In this document: positions 1 through 7,910 of the stretch, piece after piece
How positions within the stretch are numbered: position 1 is the first letter of the stretch
Layout: each line of letters begins with the position of its first letter
Source of the DNA: Pollutibacter sp044353505
Lineage (GTDB): Bacteria; Bacteroidota; Bacteroidia; Chitinophagales; Chitinophagaceae
DNA: 45,560 bases
Direction of reading: 5' to 3'
NCBI GenBank assembly: GCA_044353505.1
Contig: JBILBU010000017.1
Coordinates: 1-45,560 of the forward strand
Notes under the pieces: generated by a model
What the model was told of the DNA's origin: nothing
Databases searched by the model: none
The model's input: only the letters and a program-made list of their open reading frames with translations
Position numbers and translations under genes: made by a program

Positions 1-432
1 GCTAACATCATATGCGCCCGTATTCTTATTTTGAAACATTTGCTTGAACTCTTGTGGGGCATCTTCTGAAAACAATACAGCACCAAGTTCTTTTGGTGTT
101 ACTGATAGGTTTAGTTTTTCAGCCTCTACTTTAAGTATTTGCTCTTGTATGTAGTTGTTCCAAACACCCTCAATGATGTTTTGTGTCATCGCGTCTGTTG
201 ATGTCATTCCCTGGGCGCGATAACCCTGTTCCATTTGGTTTACTTTCTTATTAAACTCAAGCAGGTCTATTTTTTTTCCATTTATGGTTCCTGCCTCTGT
301 TTCTTGCCCTTCGAACATGTTTCCACTTTTGCCAATGAAGGCGTCCTGTACCAGGAACCCAATAAGGCTAATGGAAATCATTGTTGTCAACAATATCGCT
401 GCTTTGTCTCGAATTTTCTGAATAATTGACAT
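1..432 (-). CDS. SurA/PpiD-type periplasmic peptidyl-prolyl isomerase, N-terminal part (runs off the left edge)
   Basis: The minus-strand frame from ATG at 432 stays open for 144 codons to the window edge. It starts MSIIQKIRDKAAILLTTMIS, a short basic stretch followed by one hydrophobic membrane anchor (about residues 8-28). A SurA-N-like helical region follows, with 'GTINGKKIDLLEFNKKV' near residue 50 and 'IIEGVWNNYIQEQILKVEA' near residue 90. This layout matches PpiD-family foldases: an inner-membrane anchor, periplasmic SurA_N chaperone domain, parvulin domain and C-terminal part. Any parvulin domain would lie outside the window, so catalysis cannot be judged. The family helps fold exported outer-membrane proteins. 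The gene is divergent from nadA across a 521-bp spacer. Family call is fairly secure; the exact orthologue is not. Confidence 0.85.
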   Translation of the reverse strand, partial: MSIIQKIRDKAAILLTTMISISLIGFLVQDAFIGKSGNMFEGQETEAGTINGKKIDLLEFNKKVNQMEQGYRAQGMTSTDAMTQNIIEGVWNNYIQEQILKVEAEKLNLSVTPKELGAVLFSEDAPQEFKQMFQNKNTGAYDVS

Positions 433-830
433 AACTGTTGTTTAATGTATATAAGGGGGCAAAAATAGGTTAAAAACGGTTATTAACAAACTGTGGAAAA
501 CCGTCCGTTTGTTGAAGTTCAGAGTACAAGAAGGGGGTGTTTCTCTTGCCCATTGGGGTGAATTGATGATTTCCACACCAATTTGTTAATAACCACGAAT
601 GTTGTGGTATTACTCAAGATTTTTCAATTATTTATGTGCAATACTTTTTCTTATTTCGTGGTTTTTGAGCTGTTTCAAGAATTTCCTCTTTTTGGTTACA
701 TTTTGCGCAGAGGATTTCCACACCCTTTTTTCATTTTTTTTAATGTGTACAACTTCGGCTACTAAAACAGTTGTTGTATTTAATTTTCTTAACAAACACG
801 CTGACATTCGTTATTGGAATGAATGACTTT

Positions 831-860
831 TGTTAATTATTGTTAATTGCTGTTATTGGG
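831..860. repeat. Three 10-bp direct repeats, one helical turn apart
   Basis: TGTTAATTAT, TGTTAATTGC and TGTTATTGGG follow each other without a gap. The first seven bases agree in copies 1 and 2, and copy 3 shares TGTTA. A 10-bp period puts the repeats on one face of the helix. Such AT-rich arrays are found in DNA-unwinding elements of origins and in binding sites for architectural proteins. Function here is inferred. Confidence 0.5.
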
Positions 861-868
861 GTTGGTAT

Positions 869-888
869 AACTATTTTATAAAATAGTT
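869..888. repeat. 20-bp perfect palindrome upstream of nadA
   Basis: AACTATTTTA is followed directly by its exact reverse complement TAAAATAGTT. The symmetry ends at both flanks (T868 and T889 do not pair). It lies 65 bp before the nadA start and 6 bp before the ATATCCACA site. It could be an operator for a dimeric repressor of NAD synthesis, or part of an origin. The sequence alone does not decide. Confidence 0.55.
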
Positions 889-953
889 TTTAACATATCC
901 ACAGTCCTAATAGTAATAGTTAATTTTATATAATAGATATAATTATAAATACT

Positions 954-1964
954 ATGCAGGATATTAACATACAGATAGGTTTAAAAAATTTAGAGAAAAT
1001 AGGGTACCTTGACTTTCCAATTCCGGATGACTTAAATATTTTTAATGCTATTCAAAATTTAAAAAAAGAAAAAAATGCAATAATACTTGCACATTACTAT
1101 CAATCCAACGAGATACAAGATTTAGCCGATTATATCGGAGATAGTTTAGGATTAGCCCAAGAAGCTGAAAAAACGAAAGCCGATATTATTCTTTTTGCTG
1201 GTGTTCACTTTATGGCAGAAACAGCAAAAATTTTAAATCCTACAAAAAAAGTACTTATTCCTGATCTTCATGCGGGTTGTTCTTTAAGTGATAGTTGCCC
1301 CGCTGATGTTTTTAAAATCTTTAAAGATTCTTATACCGATCATAAAGTTATTTCATACATCAACTGCTCCTCGGATATCAAAGCCCTAAGTGATGTAATT
1401 TGCACAAGCAGTAATGCTAAAGCCATAGTAGAAAGTTTTCCTGAAGATCAACCTTTAATTTTTGCACCGGATAAGAATCTTGGTGCCTATATAAATAAAG
1501 TTACAGGTAGAAATATGTTACTCTGGAATGGGTCTTGCATGGTTCATGAGATTTTTAGTTATGATAAATTATTAGACCTCAAAAAAAAGCACCCAAATGC
1601 TAAAACTATTGGTCACCCAGAATGTGAGGAAGATATTCTTACACTCGTTGATTTTATTGGTTCTACGACTCAATTACTAAACTATTCTATCAATAACAAT
1701 GCCAAGGAATTTATTGTTGTTACTGAATCAGGAATATTACACCAAATGATGATTTCATCCCCCAATAAAACATTTATTCCTGCCCCGCCAAATAACTCTT
1801 GTGCCTGTAATGATTGTCCGCATATGAAAAGAAATACGCCAACAAAAATTTATAATGCACTCCTGTATGAACAACCAGAAATTATCATGACCAACGAGAT
1901 GATTCAAAAGGCGTATCTTCCAATTAGAAAAATGCTAGACATCAGTGCACTCATGAAACTTTAA
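954..1964 (+). CDS. nadA: Quinolinate synthase A
   Basis: NadA condenses iminoaspartate with dihydroxyacetone phosphate to quinolinate, the first committed intermediate of de novo NAD synthesis; it is a cytosolic [4Fe-4S] enzyme. The 336-residue protein has the expected length and the three-fold pseudo-repeat motifs: 'AHYYQSNEIQDLADYIGDS' near residue 46, 'FAGVHFMAETAKIL' near 85, 'DLHAGCSLSDSCPAD' near 107, 'GHPECEED' near 222 and the C-terminal 'CACNDCPHM' near 282. The cluster-ligand cysteines are therefore present. The ATG at 954 is preceded by a very AT-rich leader. A lipoprotein gene follows 8 bp downstream. Codons look more AT-rich than in genes further right. nadD is also in the window (16672-17244) but is not linked in an operon. 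Confidence 0.96.
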   Translation: MQDINIQIGLKNLEKIGYLDFPIPDDLNIFNAIQNLKKEKNAIILAHYYQSNEIQDLADYIGDSLGLAQEAEKTKADIILFAGVHFMAETAKILNPTKKVLIPDLHAGCSLSDSCPADVFKIFKDSYTDHKVISYINCSSDIKALSDVICTSSNAKAIVESFPEDQPLIFAPDKNLGAYINKVTGRNMLLWNGSCMVHEIFSYDKLLDLKKKHPNAKTIGHPECEEDILTLVDFIGSTTQLLNYSINNNAKEFIVVTESGILHQMMISSPNKTFIPAPPNNSCACNDCPHMKRNTPTKIYNALLYEQPEIIMTNEMIQKAYLPIRKMLDISALMKL

Positions 1965-1972
1965 TTTAAATC

Positions 1973-2407
1973 ATGATGAGAATATTTTTAATATTTTTAT
2001 TCAGTCTAAATATTATTTCCTGTGTCAGTGTAAGACTAATTCAAGAATACGACTCAGTTTCCGATAATAAAATAAATGCGTTGCAGGAAAAAACCAGTAA
2101 GTTTTTTGTAAAGGCAGATCGCCAATTTAGTTTGCCTGAATTTTCTTATCAAAAGCAAGTCGACTTTTACGATGATATTCAAAGCGACATCAATGTTTTA
2201 CTGGTTCGCAGCAGGGCAATCCAAAAAACCAGAATATCCCAACAACAACTGAGTGCATTGCTGATTCAATTTAAATCTTTAGAGGAATTGCATAAAAAAG
2301 GTTTTAGCACCAAAGAGGAGCTTCATGTTGTTCAATCAGCATTAGACAACTCGTTTACCGCTATTCTTCAATTTCAGATGTCTTTAAAAAACAGAAACAC
2401 CAATTAA
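1973..2407 (+). CDS. Small predicted lipoprotein, function unknown
   Basis: The 144-residue product begins MMRIFLIFLFSLNIISC, a signal peptide ending in a lipobox-like IISC, so Cys17 is the likely lipidated residue. The mature part is charged and probably helical ('YDSVSDNKINALQEKTSKF' near residue 27), with no motif I recognise. Either of two adjacent ATG codons (1973 or 1976) may be the start. It sits 8 bp after nadA and 7 bp before a small helical protein gene, so the three genes are probably co-transcribed. A coupled role with the next gene is likely, since both are short and helix-rich. No enzymatic function can be assigned. Confidence 0.75.
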   Translation: MMRIFLIFLFSLNIISCVSVRLIQEYDSVSDNKINALQEKTSKFFVKADRQFSLPEFSYQKQVDFYDDIQSDINVLLVRSRAIQKTRISQQQLSALLIQFKSLEELHKKGFSTKEELHVVQSALDNSFTAILQFQMSLKNRNTN

Positions 2408-2414
2408 CTTATTT

Positions 2415-2753
2415 ATGGGAAGACCAACAATCGCAATAGATGACTTACTCAAGCAAATGCTTGAAGCAGCAAAAATTGTTTTAAAAACCCAATGGAAGCA
2501 GGTAAAACCAATGGCTGAATTGCAGTTGCGATCAACCCTTATTAATCTTGAATTAATTGCTGAACTTAAGCTCAGGGGAAAAATAACAAAAGAGCAAGCT
2601 GCGCTTCACATAGAAATCCAAAAGCAGTCCATTAGAACCACCTTGCTTAGTTTTGAGGGTATTGGTATCGTGGCCGCAGAAAAAGCCCTTAATGCGGCCC
2701 TAAGTGCCGCCAGGACGGTTATTAACAAGAGCATTGGGTGGAAAATTATTTAA
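2415..2753 (+). CDS. Small helical protein, function unknown
   Basis: The 112-residue product has no signal peptide and looks all-helical. It contains 'KITKEQAALHIEIQKQSIRT' near residue 60 and ends in an alanine-rich helix ('AAEKALNAALSAARTVINK') near residue 87 that could pack in a bundle. I recognise no domain. It lies 7 bp after the lipoprotein gene and ends 1 bp before the HAD phosphatase start at 2755, so it is in the middle of a probable nadA-to-HAD operon. A structural or adaptor role beside the lipoprotein is possible, but this is only inference from position and composition. Confidence 0.7.
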   Translation: MGRPTIAIDDLLKQMLEAAKIVLKTQWKQVKPMAELQLRSTLINLELIAELKLRGKITKEQAALHIEIQKQSIRTTLLSFEGIGIVAAEKALNAALSAARTVINKSIGWKII

Positions 2754-2754
2754 C

Positions 2755-3366
2755 ATGACTAAAATATCTAATATCATATTTGACCTGGGCGGCGTTTTGA
2801 TTGATTGGAGCCCTGATTACATGTATCAAAAACTCATCCCAGAACCCGAGGCCCGAAAACTTTTTCTAGAGACCATTTGTACTCTGGACTGGAACGAACA
2901 GCAGGATGGAGGCCGGCTTATTGCCGAAGCCAACCTTGAGCTCACTTCCAAATTCCCACAACACAGAGCCCTTATTGAAGCTTTTTATGAGCGGTGGGAA
3001 GAAATGTTGGGCGGACCAATACAACCAACTGTAGAGCTTTTCAGGCAGCTTAAAGCGTCAAAACTCTTTGGTCTTTATGCCCTTACCAATTGGAGTGCTG
3101 AAACTTTCCCTAGGGCCCTGGAGTTATTCGATTTTTTACATTGGTTTGATGGTAGAATAGTTTCTGGAGAAGAAAAAACACGTAAACCATTTAAGCAGAT
3201 CTATGACCTAACACTGTCGCGCTTTAATCTTGTAGCAACCGAAACCTTGTTTATTGACGACAACCTCAGAAACATCAAGGCGGCCGCCGAGCTTGGTATT
3301 GTCACCCACCATTTTTTGTCGCCCGAGGGTCTAGAAATAGATTTAAAACGGCTGGGGTTATTGTAA
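2755..3366 (+). CDS. HAD-superfamily phosphatase, YihX-like
   Basis: The protein (203 residues from ATG 2755) starts MTKISNIIFDLGGVLIDW. Asp10 in the DLGGV motif fits the HAD nucleophile. The DxG form, rather than DxD, is usual in the YihX / haloacid-dehalogenase-like IA group. Motif II 'LTNWS' lies near residue 105, the lysine region 'EKTRKPFKQIYDL' near 140 and the acidic motif 'FIDDNLRNI' near 166. A longer reading frame from GTG 2704 exists, but it overlaps the upstream gene and adds no conserved sequence. Relatives hydrolyse sugar phosphates such as glucose-1-phosphate; the substrate here is unknown. The stop codon abuts the convergent feoB stop with no gap. Confidence 0.85.
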   Translation: MTKISNIIFDLGGVLIDWSPDYMYQKLIPEPEARKLFLETICTLDWNEQQDGGRLIAEANLELTSKFPQHRALIEAFYERWEEMLGGPIQPTVELFRQLKASKLFGLYALTNWSAETFPRALELFDFLHWFDGRIVSGEEKTRKPFKQIYDLTLSRFNLVATETLFIDDNLRNIKAAAELGIVTHHFLSPEGLEIDLKRLGLL

Positions 3367-5481
3367 TTAGCTGAATATCCTGAATGTGATGAAACTTAAG
3401 AGGTAAGCCAGTCCTGTCATGTAGGCAAGCTGTATCATTGGCCATTTCCACGACCCTGTTTCTCTTTTCACCACCGCGAGCGTACTCATACACTGCATTG
3501 CAAGTAAGTAAAACACAAGCAGTGAAAACCCGGTTGCTCTTGTATATACAGGCGTTCCGTCAGCCCTTACTGCAGATTTCATTTTATTTCTAAGTGTTTC
3601 GCTGTTTTCTCCTGCATCTTCTCCAACACTATACAGCGTGGCCATGGTTCCAACAAAGACCTCTCGTGCTGCAAAAGAGGTTATCAACGCAATCCCTATT
3701 TTCCAATCATATCCAAGGGGTATAATAACGGGCTCTATGCTCCTGCCCATAATACCAGCATATGAATACTCCAATAGTGCTGAAGATTTCTCGTTGTTGT
3801 AGCTCTGCTCCTGTGTAGGATTGTTTTTTATAAGAGCCCCATAGGTAGCCTCAATTTCTTTTCGCTTTTGAGTTGGACCAAACGAGCTCAAACCCCATAA
3901 TACCAAGGAAATTATCATAATTACTTTACCCGCATCAAAAACAAAAACACGGGCTTTTTCAATCATTGTAATCACCATATTTTTCCATCTTGGTTGTCTA
4001 TATACCGGCAACTCCAAAATGAAAAAACTCTTCTCTTTCATTTTAATAAACAAATTCAAAACGTGTGATACAAGCAGCGCCATAACAATTCCCAACACAT
4101 ACAAAGCAAGCAACACCAAGCCCTGTATGCTTAAAAATCCAAAGAGGTATTCATTGGGCACAATCAATGATGCAAGAATAGTAAACACGGGAAGTCTTGC
4201 GCTGCAGCTCATAAAAGGAGTAACCATGATGGTCAGCAACCGTTCTTTTTTGTTTTCAATATTTCTTGCGCTCATGATCGCTGGTACGGCACAAGCAAAT
4301 CCACCAATCATCGGCATTACACTCTTTCCATTTAGTCCCACCCGCCTCATGATACGATCAGATAAAAAACTAATTCTTGCCATATATCCAGTATCCTCTA
4401 GCAGGGTAATCAATCCAAACAAAATCATGATTTGTGGAACAAAAACAACAATTCCCCCTAAGCCGGCCAAAACCCCGTTTATTACCAAATCGGAAATCCA
4501 GCCTGCTGGCAATATTGTTCCAAGGGCTCCACCGATAGCACCAACACCCCATTCAATAGCATTCATTGGATATTGGGCAACCCAAAAAACACTTTGAAAA
4601 AGAAGGAACAAAACAACCCCCATTATCAACGTGCCCCAGGTTTTGTGCAGCAGGTAGTGATCAATTTTTTCTGAGTATCTTTTTCTTTGCTCTACACTCT
4701 CTTCTTGTACAGACTTGTTCATTATCTGCCTTATCTTTTTGTACCTCAACTGAATGTCCTCTGCCTGAATGCGCGTATGGTTAAATAGATGCTTTTCTTC
4801 AATGCGCTCTATTTTTGCTTGGATATCCTTATCGATTTCAAAAGACTCGTGGTTGATCAAATAATGAATTGCTGTATAATTCGGCATACCAGGAAAAAGC
4901 TGTTTCATCTCTGAAATTGCTTCTTCTGCCAGTTCGTTGATGGGATAAAAATCCGCACCAACTCGCTCTGCTGAAACCGCTTGCGCAATTATGGACTTTA
5001 ACTGATCAACACCCTTTCCGGTTCTTGCGTTGATTGCAATTACAGGAACCTGCATTTCTCTTGAAAGGCACTCCGTATCTACTACAATACCCCTCTTCTT
5101 GGCGAGGTCTACCATCGTAAGCGCCACAACAACTGGTATTTTCAGGTCTATTACCTGAGATACATAAAGAAGATTTCTTCTTAAGTTGCTTGCATCGACC
5201 ACCACAACAGCCAAGTCGATTTTCTCTTCTCCATCGGGCGACATCAGTTGTTTATACGAGACCCACTCATCTGTTCTTCTTGGATATAAACTATATGTGC
5301 CGGGAAGGTCCAGGGCTGCACAAGTTTGGTTGTTCTGTAGGTAAAAAGTACCAGACTTCTTTTCAACGGTTACCCCAGGAAAATTCCCCACTTTCTGTCT
5401 TAATCCTGTAAGTTGATTAAAGAGTGAGCTTTTTCCGCTGTTGGGATTACCCAATAATGCGATATGGTATGATGTATTCAA
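3367..5481 (-). CDS. feoB: Ferrous iron transporter FeoB
   Basis: FeoB imports Fe(II) across the inner membrane using an N-terminal G-protein domain. The 704-residue product shows G1 'GNPNSGKS' at residues 11-18, the G2 region 'KVGNFPGVTVE', G3 'LDLPG', and a G5-like 'NARTGKG'. The G4 motif reads TMVD where NxxD is usual, which may alter guanine binding. A long transmembrane part follows, with the conserved Gate motifs 'CSARLPVF' and 'FAAREVFVGTMATLYSVG'. The start is TTG (5481): the frame has no ATG before an upstream stop, and the TTG places G1 correctly. feoA is not adjacent; a separate FeoA gene lies at 17270-17497. The gene is divergent from the M28 peptidase. Confidence 0.96.
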   Translation of the reverse strand: MNTSYHIALLGNPNSGKSSLFNQLTGLRQKVGNFPGVTVEKKSGTFYLQNNQTCAALDLPGTYSLYPRRTDEWVSYKQLMSPDGEEKIDLAVVVVDASNLRRNLLYVSQVIDLKIPVVVALTMVDLAKKRGIVVDTECLSREMQVPVIAINARTGKGVDQLKSIIAQAVSAERVGADFYPINELAEEAISEMKQLFPGMPNYTAIHYLINHESFEIDKDIQAKIERIEEKHLFNHTRIQAEDIQLRYKKIRQIMNKSVQEESVEQRKRYSEKIDHYLLHKTWGTLIMGVVLFLLFQSVFWVAQYPMNAIEWGVGAIGGALGTILPAGWISDLVINGVLAGLGGIVVFVPQIMILFGLITLLEDTGYMARISFLSDRIMRRVGLNGKSVMPMIGGFACAVPAIMSARNIENKKERLLTIMVTPFMSCSARLPVFTILASLIVPNEYLFGFLSIQGLVLLALYVLGIVMALLVSHVLNLFIKMKEKSFFILELPVYRQPRWKNMVITMIEKARVFVFDAGKVIMIISLVLWGLSSFGPTQKRKEIEATYGALIKNNPTQEQSYNNEKSSALLEYSYAGIMGRSIEPVIIPLGYDWKIGIALITSFAAREVFVGTMATLYSVGEDAGENSETLRNKMKSAVRADGTPVYTRATGFSLLVFYLLAMQCMSTLAVVKRETGSWKWPMIQLAYMTGLAYLLSFITFRIFS

Positions 5482-5570
5482 AATGTATAGATCTGTAAAG
5501 TTAACGCCAATTTATGCCCCCTGCTTACGCGAAAAGAAAAAAGCCACTCTTTTCGTGTTTACAAGTAGCT

Positions 5571-5578
5571 TAAATTTG
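5571..5578 (+). promoter_or_regulatory. Bacteroidota -7 promoter element for the M28 peptidase
   Basis: TAAATTTG matches the Bacteroidota -7 consensus TAnnTTTG exactly and lies 15 bp before the ATG at 5594, giving a short leader. A T-rich TTTTCG stretch about 20 bp upstream is in place for a weak -33 element. The position argues against translation starting further upstream. Confidence 0.5.
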
Positions 5579-5593
5579 CTTAAAATACTTGGT

Positions 5594-7237
5594 ATGGTGA
5601 GGTTTATTGTAGTTCTCCTGTTGTTTGCCAATATTGCATCGGCTCAAAAACCCAGCAAGAATGACAAGTATGTTCTTAATTCGCTCAAACAGCATATCGG
5701 CTTTTTGTCTTCTGACATACTCAAAGGAAGACGAGCTGGGGATTCCGGCGAGGTATTGGCCGCAGACTATATCGCTAACCAGTTTGTGTCTTATGGTCTT
5801 ATTCCAAAAGGAGCTGATGGGGGATTTTTGCAACCCTTCTCCATTTTTGATGGCAAGGACATAAGCCAGTCTACTTACTTTAAGGTTAATGGACAATCAT
5901 TAATACCACTCATTGATTACTTTCCAATTTCCAATAGCGTTTCTTCAAATGCTATTTCAGCAGACATTTCACCCGAATTGAACGAAACAGGCCAACCCTG
6001 GATCATTGACCTTGCTGAGCCGCTTGAGCAACAAAAGTCAAATCCTCATTTTGATCCTTCAAATGTTGTCATCGAACTTTTAAACAACGCCCATGCAAAA
6101 GGAGCACCTGCTGTAATTTTTTACAACAGCAACCCAGATGGCGACCAGCTTAAGTTTGATTCCAAAGATCAATCTACCCCAACCATCATTCCTGCAGTTT
6201 ATCTCACGACCAAAGCAAAAGATGATTATTTGGCTGACCTATCTTCTTCATACCGCATAGATTTTAGTATTTCCTTTAGTCCTAGAATTCGAATTGCCCG
6301 CAACGTGGTTGGTTATATAGACAATGGGGCTGCGCTAACTATAGTCCTAGGCGCACACTTTGATCACCTCGGCTATGGGGAAGACGGTAACTCAATGATA
6401 AGGGGAGGGCGCGCGGCCATTCATAATGGCGCAGACGATAATGCCAGTGGCACTTCTGCCATCATCGAACTCGCTTCACAATTGTCCAGATCAAAATCAA
6501 AACCATACAACTACCTGTTTATAGCATTCTCTGCAGAAGAGCTTGGGTTGAACGGCTCTAAGTTCTTTGTTGATAATCCCACCATCCCGCTCAACACCAT
6601 TAACTATATGATTAATCTCGACATGGTTGGAAGGCTGAATGATAGTACAAAGAGCATAACTGTTGGTGGATATGGAACATCTCCTTCATGGAAAAGCATG
6701 ATTGAATCGGTTAAGCAAAAACCCTTTTCTATCCGTTTTGATTCTAGTGGCACAGGGCCAAGCGATCACACTTCATTCTACAGAAAAGATATTCCGGTGC
6801 TATTCTTCTTTACAGGTTTACATACAGACTACCACAAGCCTAGTGACGATGCCGACAAAATAAACTATTTGGGAACGGTCCAGATTGTCAACTTTATTCG
6901 AGAGCTCATCCTCTCTAATCCTTCAACACCAAAACTCGCGTTCACAAAAACACGGGAGCAACAAACGGGCACCTCTGCTCGATTTACTGTTTCCATGGGC
7001 ATCATGCCCGACTATTCTTTTTCTGGTAACGGAGTCAGGGTAGATGGAGTTTCTGATAACAGGCCCGCAAAGCGGGCAGGGGTATTGGCGGGAGACGTTA
7101 TTAAGCAATTGGGCGTGCATTCCACTTCTTCGGTGGAAGGCTACATGCAGGCCCTTTCCAAATTTAAAAAAGGCGAACAAACGACGGTGGTTATTGCTCG
7201 GGGGGATAAGGAATTCACACTTGAAATCATTTTTTGA
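5594..7237 (+). CDS. Secreted M28-family zinc aminopeptidase with PA-type insert and C-terminal PDZ domain
   Basis: The start ATG 5594 gives MVRFIVVLLLFANIASAQ, a clear signal peptide. The zinc-site motifs of M28 are visible: 'AHFDHLGYG' (about residue 253), 'GADDNASG' (280), catalytic 'AEELGLNG' (313), 'NLDMVGRL' (340) and 'SDHTSFY' (390). Residues about 110-240 form a protease-associated-like insert. Residues about 480-547 are PDZ-like ('GVSDNRPAKRAGVLAGDVI'), suggesting peptide docking. The enzyme probably trims peptides in the periplasm or outside the cell. The in-frame extension to 5441 was rejected because it overlaps feoB and lacks export features. The next gene overlaps by one base (TGATG). 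Confidence 0.93.
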   Translation: MVRFIVVLLLFANIASAQKPSKNDKYVLNSLKQHIGFLSSDILKGRRAGDSGEVLAADYIANQFVSYGLIPKGADGGFLQPFSIFDGKDISQSTYFKVNGQSLIPLIDYFPISNSVSSNAISADISPELNETGQPWIIDLAEPLEQQKSNPHFDPSNVVIELLNNAHAKGAPAVIFYNSNPDGDQLKFDSKDQSTPTIIPAVYLTTKAKDDYLADLSSSYRIDFSISFSPRIRIARNVVGYIDNGAALTIVLGAHFDHLGYGEDGNSMIRGGRAAIHNGADDNASGTSAIIELASQLSRSKSKPYNYLFIAFSAEELGLNGSKFFVDNPTIPLNTINYMINLDMVGRLNDSTKSITVGGYGTSPSWKSMIESVKQKPFSIRFDSSGTGPSDHTSFYRKDIPVLFFFTGLHTDYHKPSDDADKINYLGTVQIVNFIRELILSNPSTPKLAFTKTREQQTGTSARFTVSMGIMPDYSFSGNGVRVDGVSDNRPAKRAGVLAGDVIKQLGVHSTSSVEGYMQALSKFKKGEQTTVVIARGDKEFTLEIIF

Positions 7238-7671
7238 TGAAATTCAAATTGGATGACGATAGGATGTCTGATCATTTTTTTGAAGACACCCACATATTGG
7301 GTATTTCTTGCAGTCTAAAGAATTACCAATTTTGTTGGCATATAGAAAAGTCGCTTCAAATAGATTTTCGAACTTCTGTCGATTTACAAATTCCAATGGA
7401 GAAAAACAGAAGATCATATTCTTTCACGGTGTATGAATACATTCACCCTATCACCCAGAAAGAACATTTTTTGTACAGCAACAAACACGACGGTGAGTTT
7501 TTACTGCCTGAGCTACAGCACCTTGATTTCATATGGCTTATCAGAGATTCTTTTTTTAATGAATCAGAATTCATTCACTTGCAGCAACAAATTAGAAATA
7601 TACAGGGCGTACAATTGGTCTCAGAAGTGCAACACGATAAAATTAAATCAAAAGACAACCTACAACGATGA
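7237..7671 (+). CDS. IPExxxVDY-family protein
   Basis: This 144-residue protein is a small conserved Bacteroidota family of unknown function. Recognition rests on 'LGISCSLKNYQFCWHIEKSL' near residue 25, 'YSFTVYEYIHP' in the middle, and 'LPELQHLDF', which occupies the place of the signature IPExxxVDY. The ATG at 7237 overlaps the peptidase stop (TGATG), giving translational coupling. A TTG codon just upstream (7234) is less likely. The end overlaps the phhB start by four bases (ATGA). No catalytic motif is visible. The tight M28 peptidase - IPExxxVDY - phhB arrangement implies co-expression but not a shared pathway. Confidence 0.75.
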   Translation: MKFKLDDDRMSDHFFEDTHILGISCSLKNYQFCWHIEKSLQIDFRTSVDLQIPMEKNRRSYSFTVYEYIHPITQKEHFLYSNKHDGEFLLPELQHLDFIWLIRDSFFNESEFIHLQQQIRNIQGVQLVSEVQHDKIKSKDNLQR

Positions 7672-7907
7672 TTAACAAATGGACGCCAGAAAATAATTCC
7701 CTTTACAGAAAATTTATCTTTCGTGATTTTAATGCCGCCTTTTCATTCATGACAAGGGTTGCCTTAATTGCTGAAAAATTAGGCCATCATCCTACATGGA
7801 CAAACACCTGGAACAGCGTTGAAATATGGCTTTCAACCCATGATGCAGGAAATATTATCACAGAGAAAGACCATCAGCTTGCAGCAAAAATCAATGAAGT
7901 TGAATAG
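7668..7907 (+). CDS. phhB: 4a-hydroxytetrahydrobiopterin dehydratase (pterin-4a-carbinolamine dehydratase)
   Basis: The enzyme dehydrates the carbinolamine formed by aromatic amino-acid hydroxylases, so that the pterin cofactor can be recycled. The 79-residue product carries the family core: 'FIFRDFNAAFSFMTRVALIA' then 'GHHPTW' and 'LSTHDAGNIITEKD'. The paired histidines and the THDAG motif are the active-site region. The usual GG after the THDA motif is GN here. It is shorter at the N terminus than many homologues but contains the whole fold. Its start overlaps the preceding stop as ATGA. The stop lies 3 bp from the convergent selD stop. No pterin-dependent hydroxylase is present in the window. 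Confidence 0.9.
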   Translation: MINKWTPENNSLYRKFIFRDFNAAFSFMTRVALIAEKLGHHPTWTNTWNSVEIWLSTHDAGNIITEKDHQLAAKINEVE

Positions 7908-7910
7908 TGA

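Larger units (their letters stand above)
433..953. other. 521-bp AT-rich gene-free region with DnaA-box-like sites; candidate replication origin
   Basis: No convincing gene lies here; the short open frames are low-complexity and hydrophobic. The spacer separates two divergent genes. It holds 9-mers close to the DnaA box TTATCCACA: TTTTCCACA (492-500, minus, 8/9), ATTTCCACA (569-577 and 714-722, 7/9) and ATATCCACA (895-903, 8/9). It also has two TTATTAACA 9-mers (480-488 plus, 584-592 minus). The 12-mer GATTTCCACACC occurs twice (568-579 and 713-724). A 10-bp-period AT-rich repeat (831-860) and a 20-bp palindrome (869-888) lie at the nadA side. Clustered DnaA boxes beside an AT-rich repeat tract are typical of oriC, and a parS pair lies about 17 kb away. 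No perfect DnaA box is present, so this may instead be only a long double promoter region. Confidence 0.4.

Noticed and set aside
235..826. Small plus-strand open frames around the left spacer
   Set aside because: They are either antisense to the PpiD-like gene or low-complexity Phe-rich frames in AT-rich DNA.
904..930. TAATAG direct repeats next to the ATATCCACA site read as a DnaA-trio
   Set aside because: The trinucleotides are on the wrong strand relative to the DnaA box for the known trio arrangement.
4019..4597. 192-codon open frame antisense to feoB
   Set aside because: It mirrors the conserved FeoB transmembrane region and has no recognisable protein features; a shadow of the real gene.
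5441..5593. Longer N terminus for the M28 peptidase
   Set aside because: It overlaps feoB and would bury the clear signal peptide that starts at 5594.
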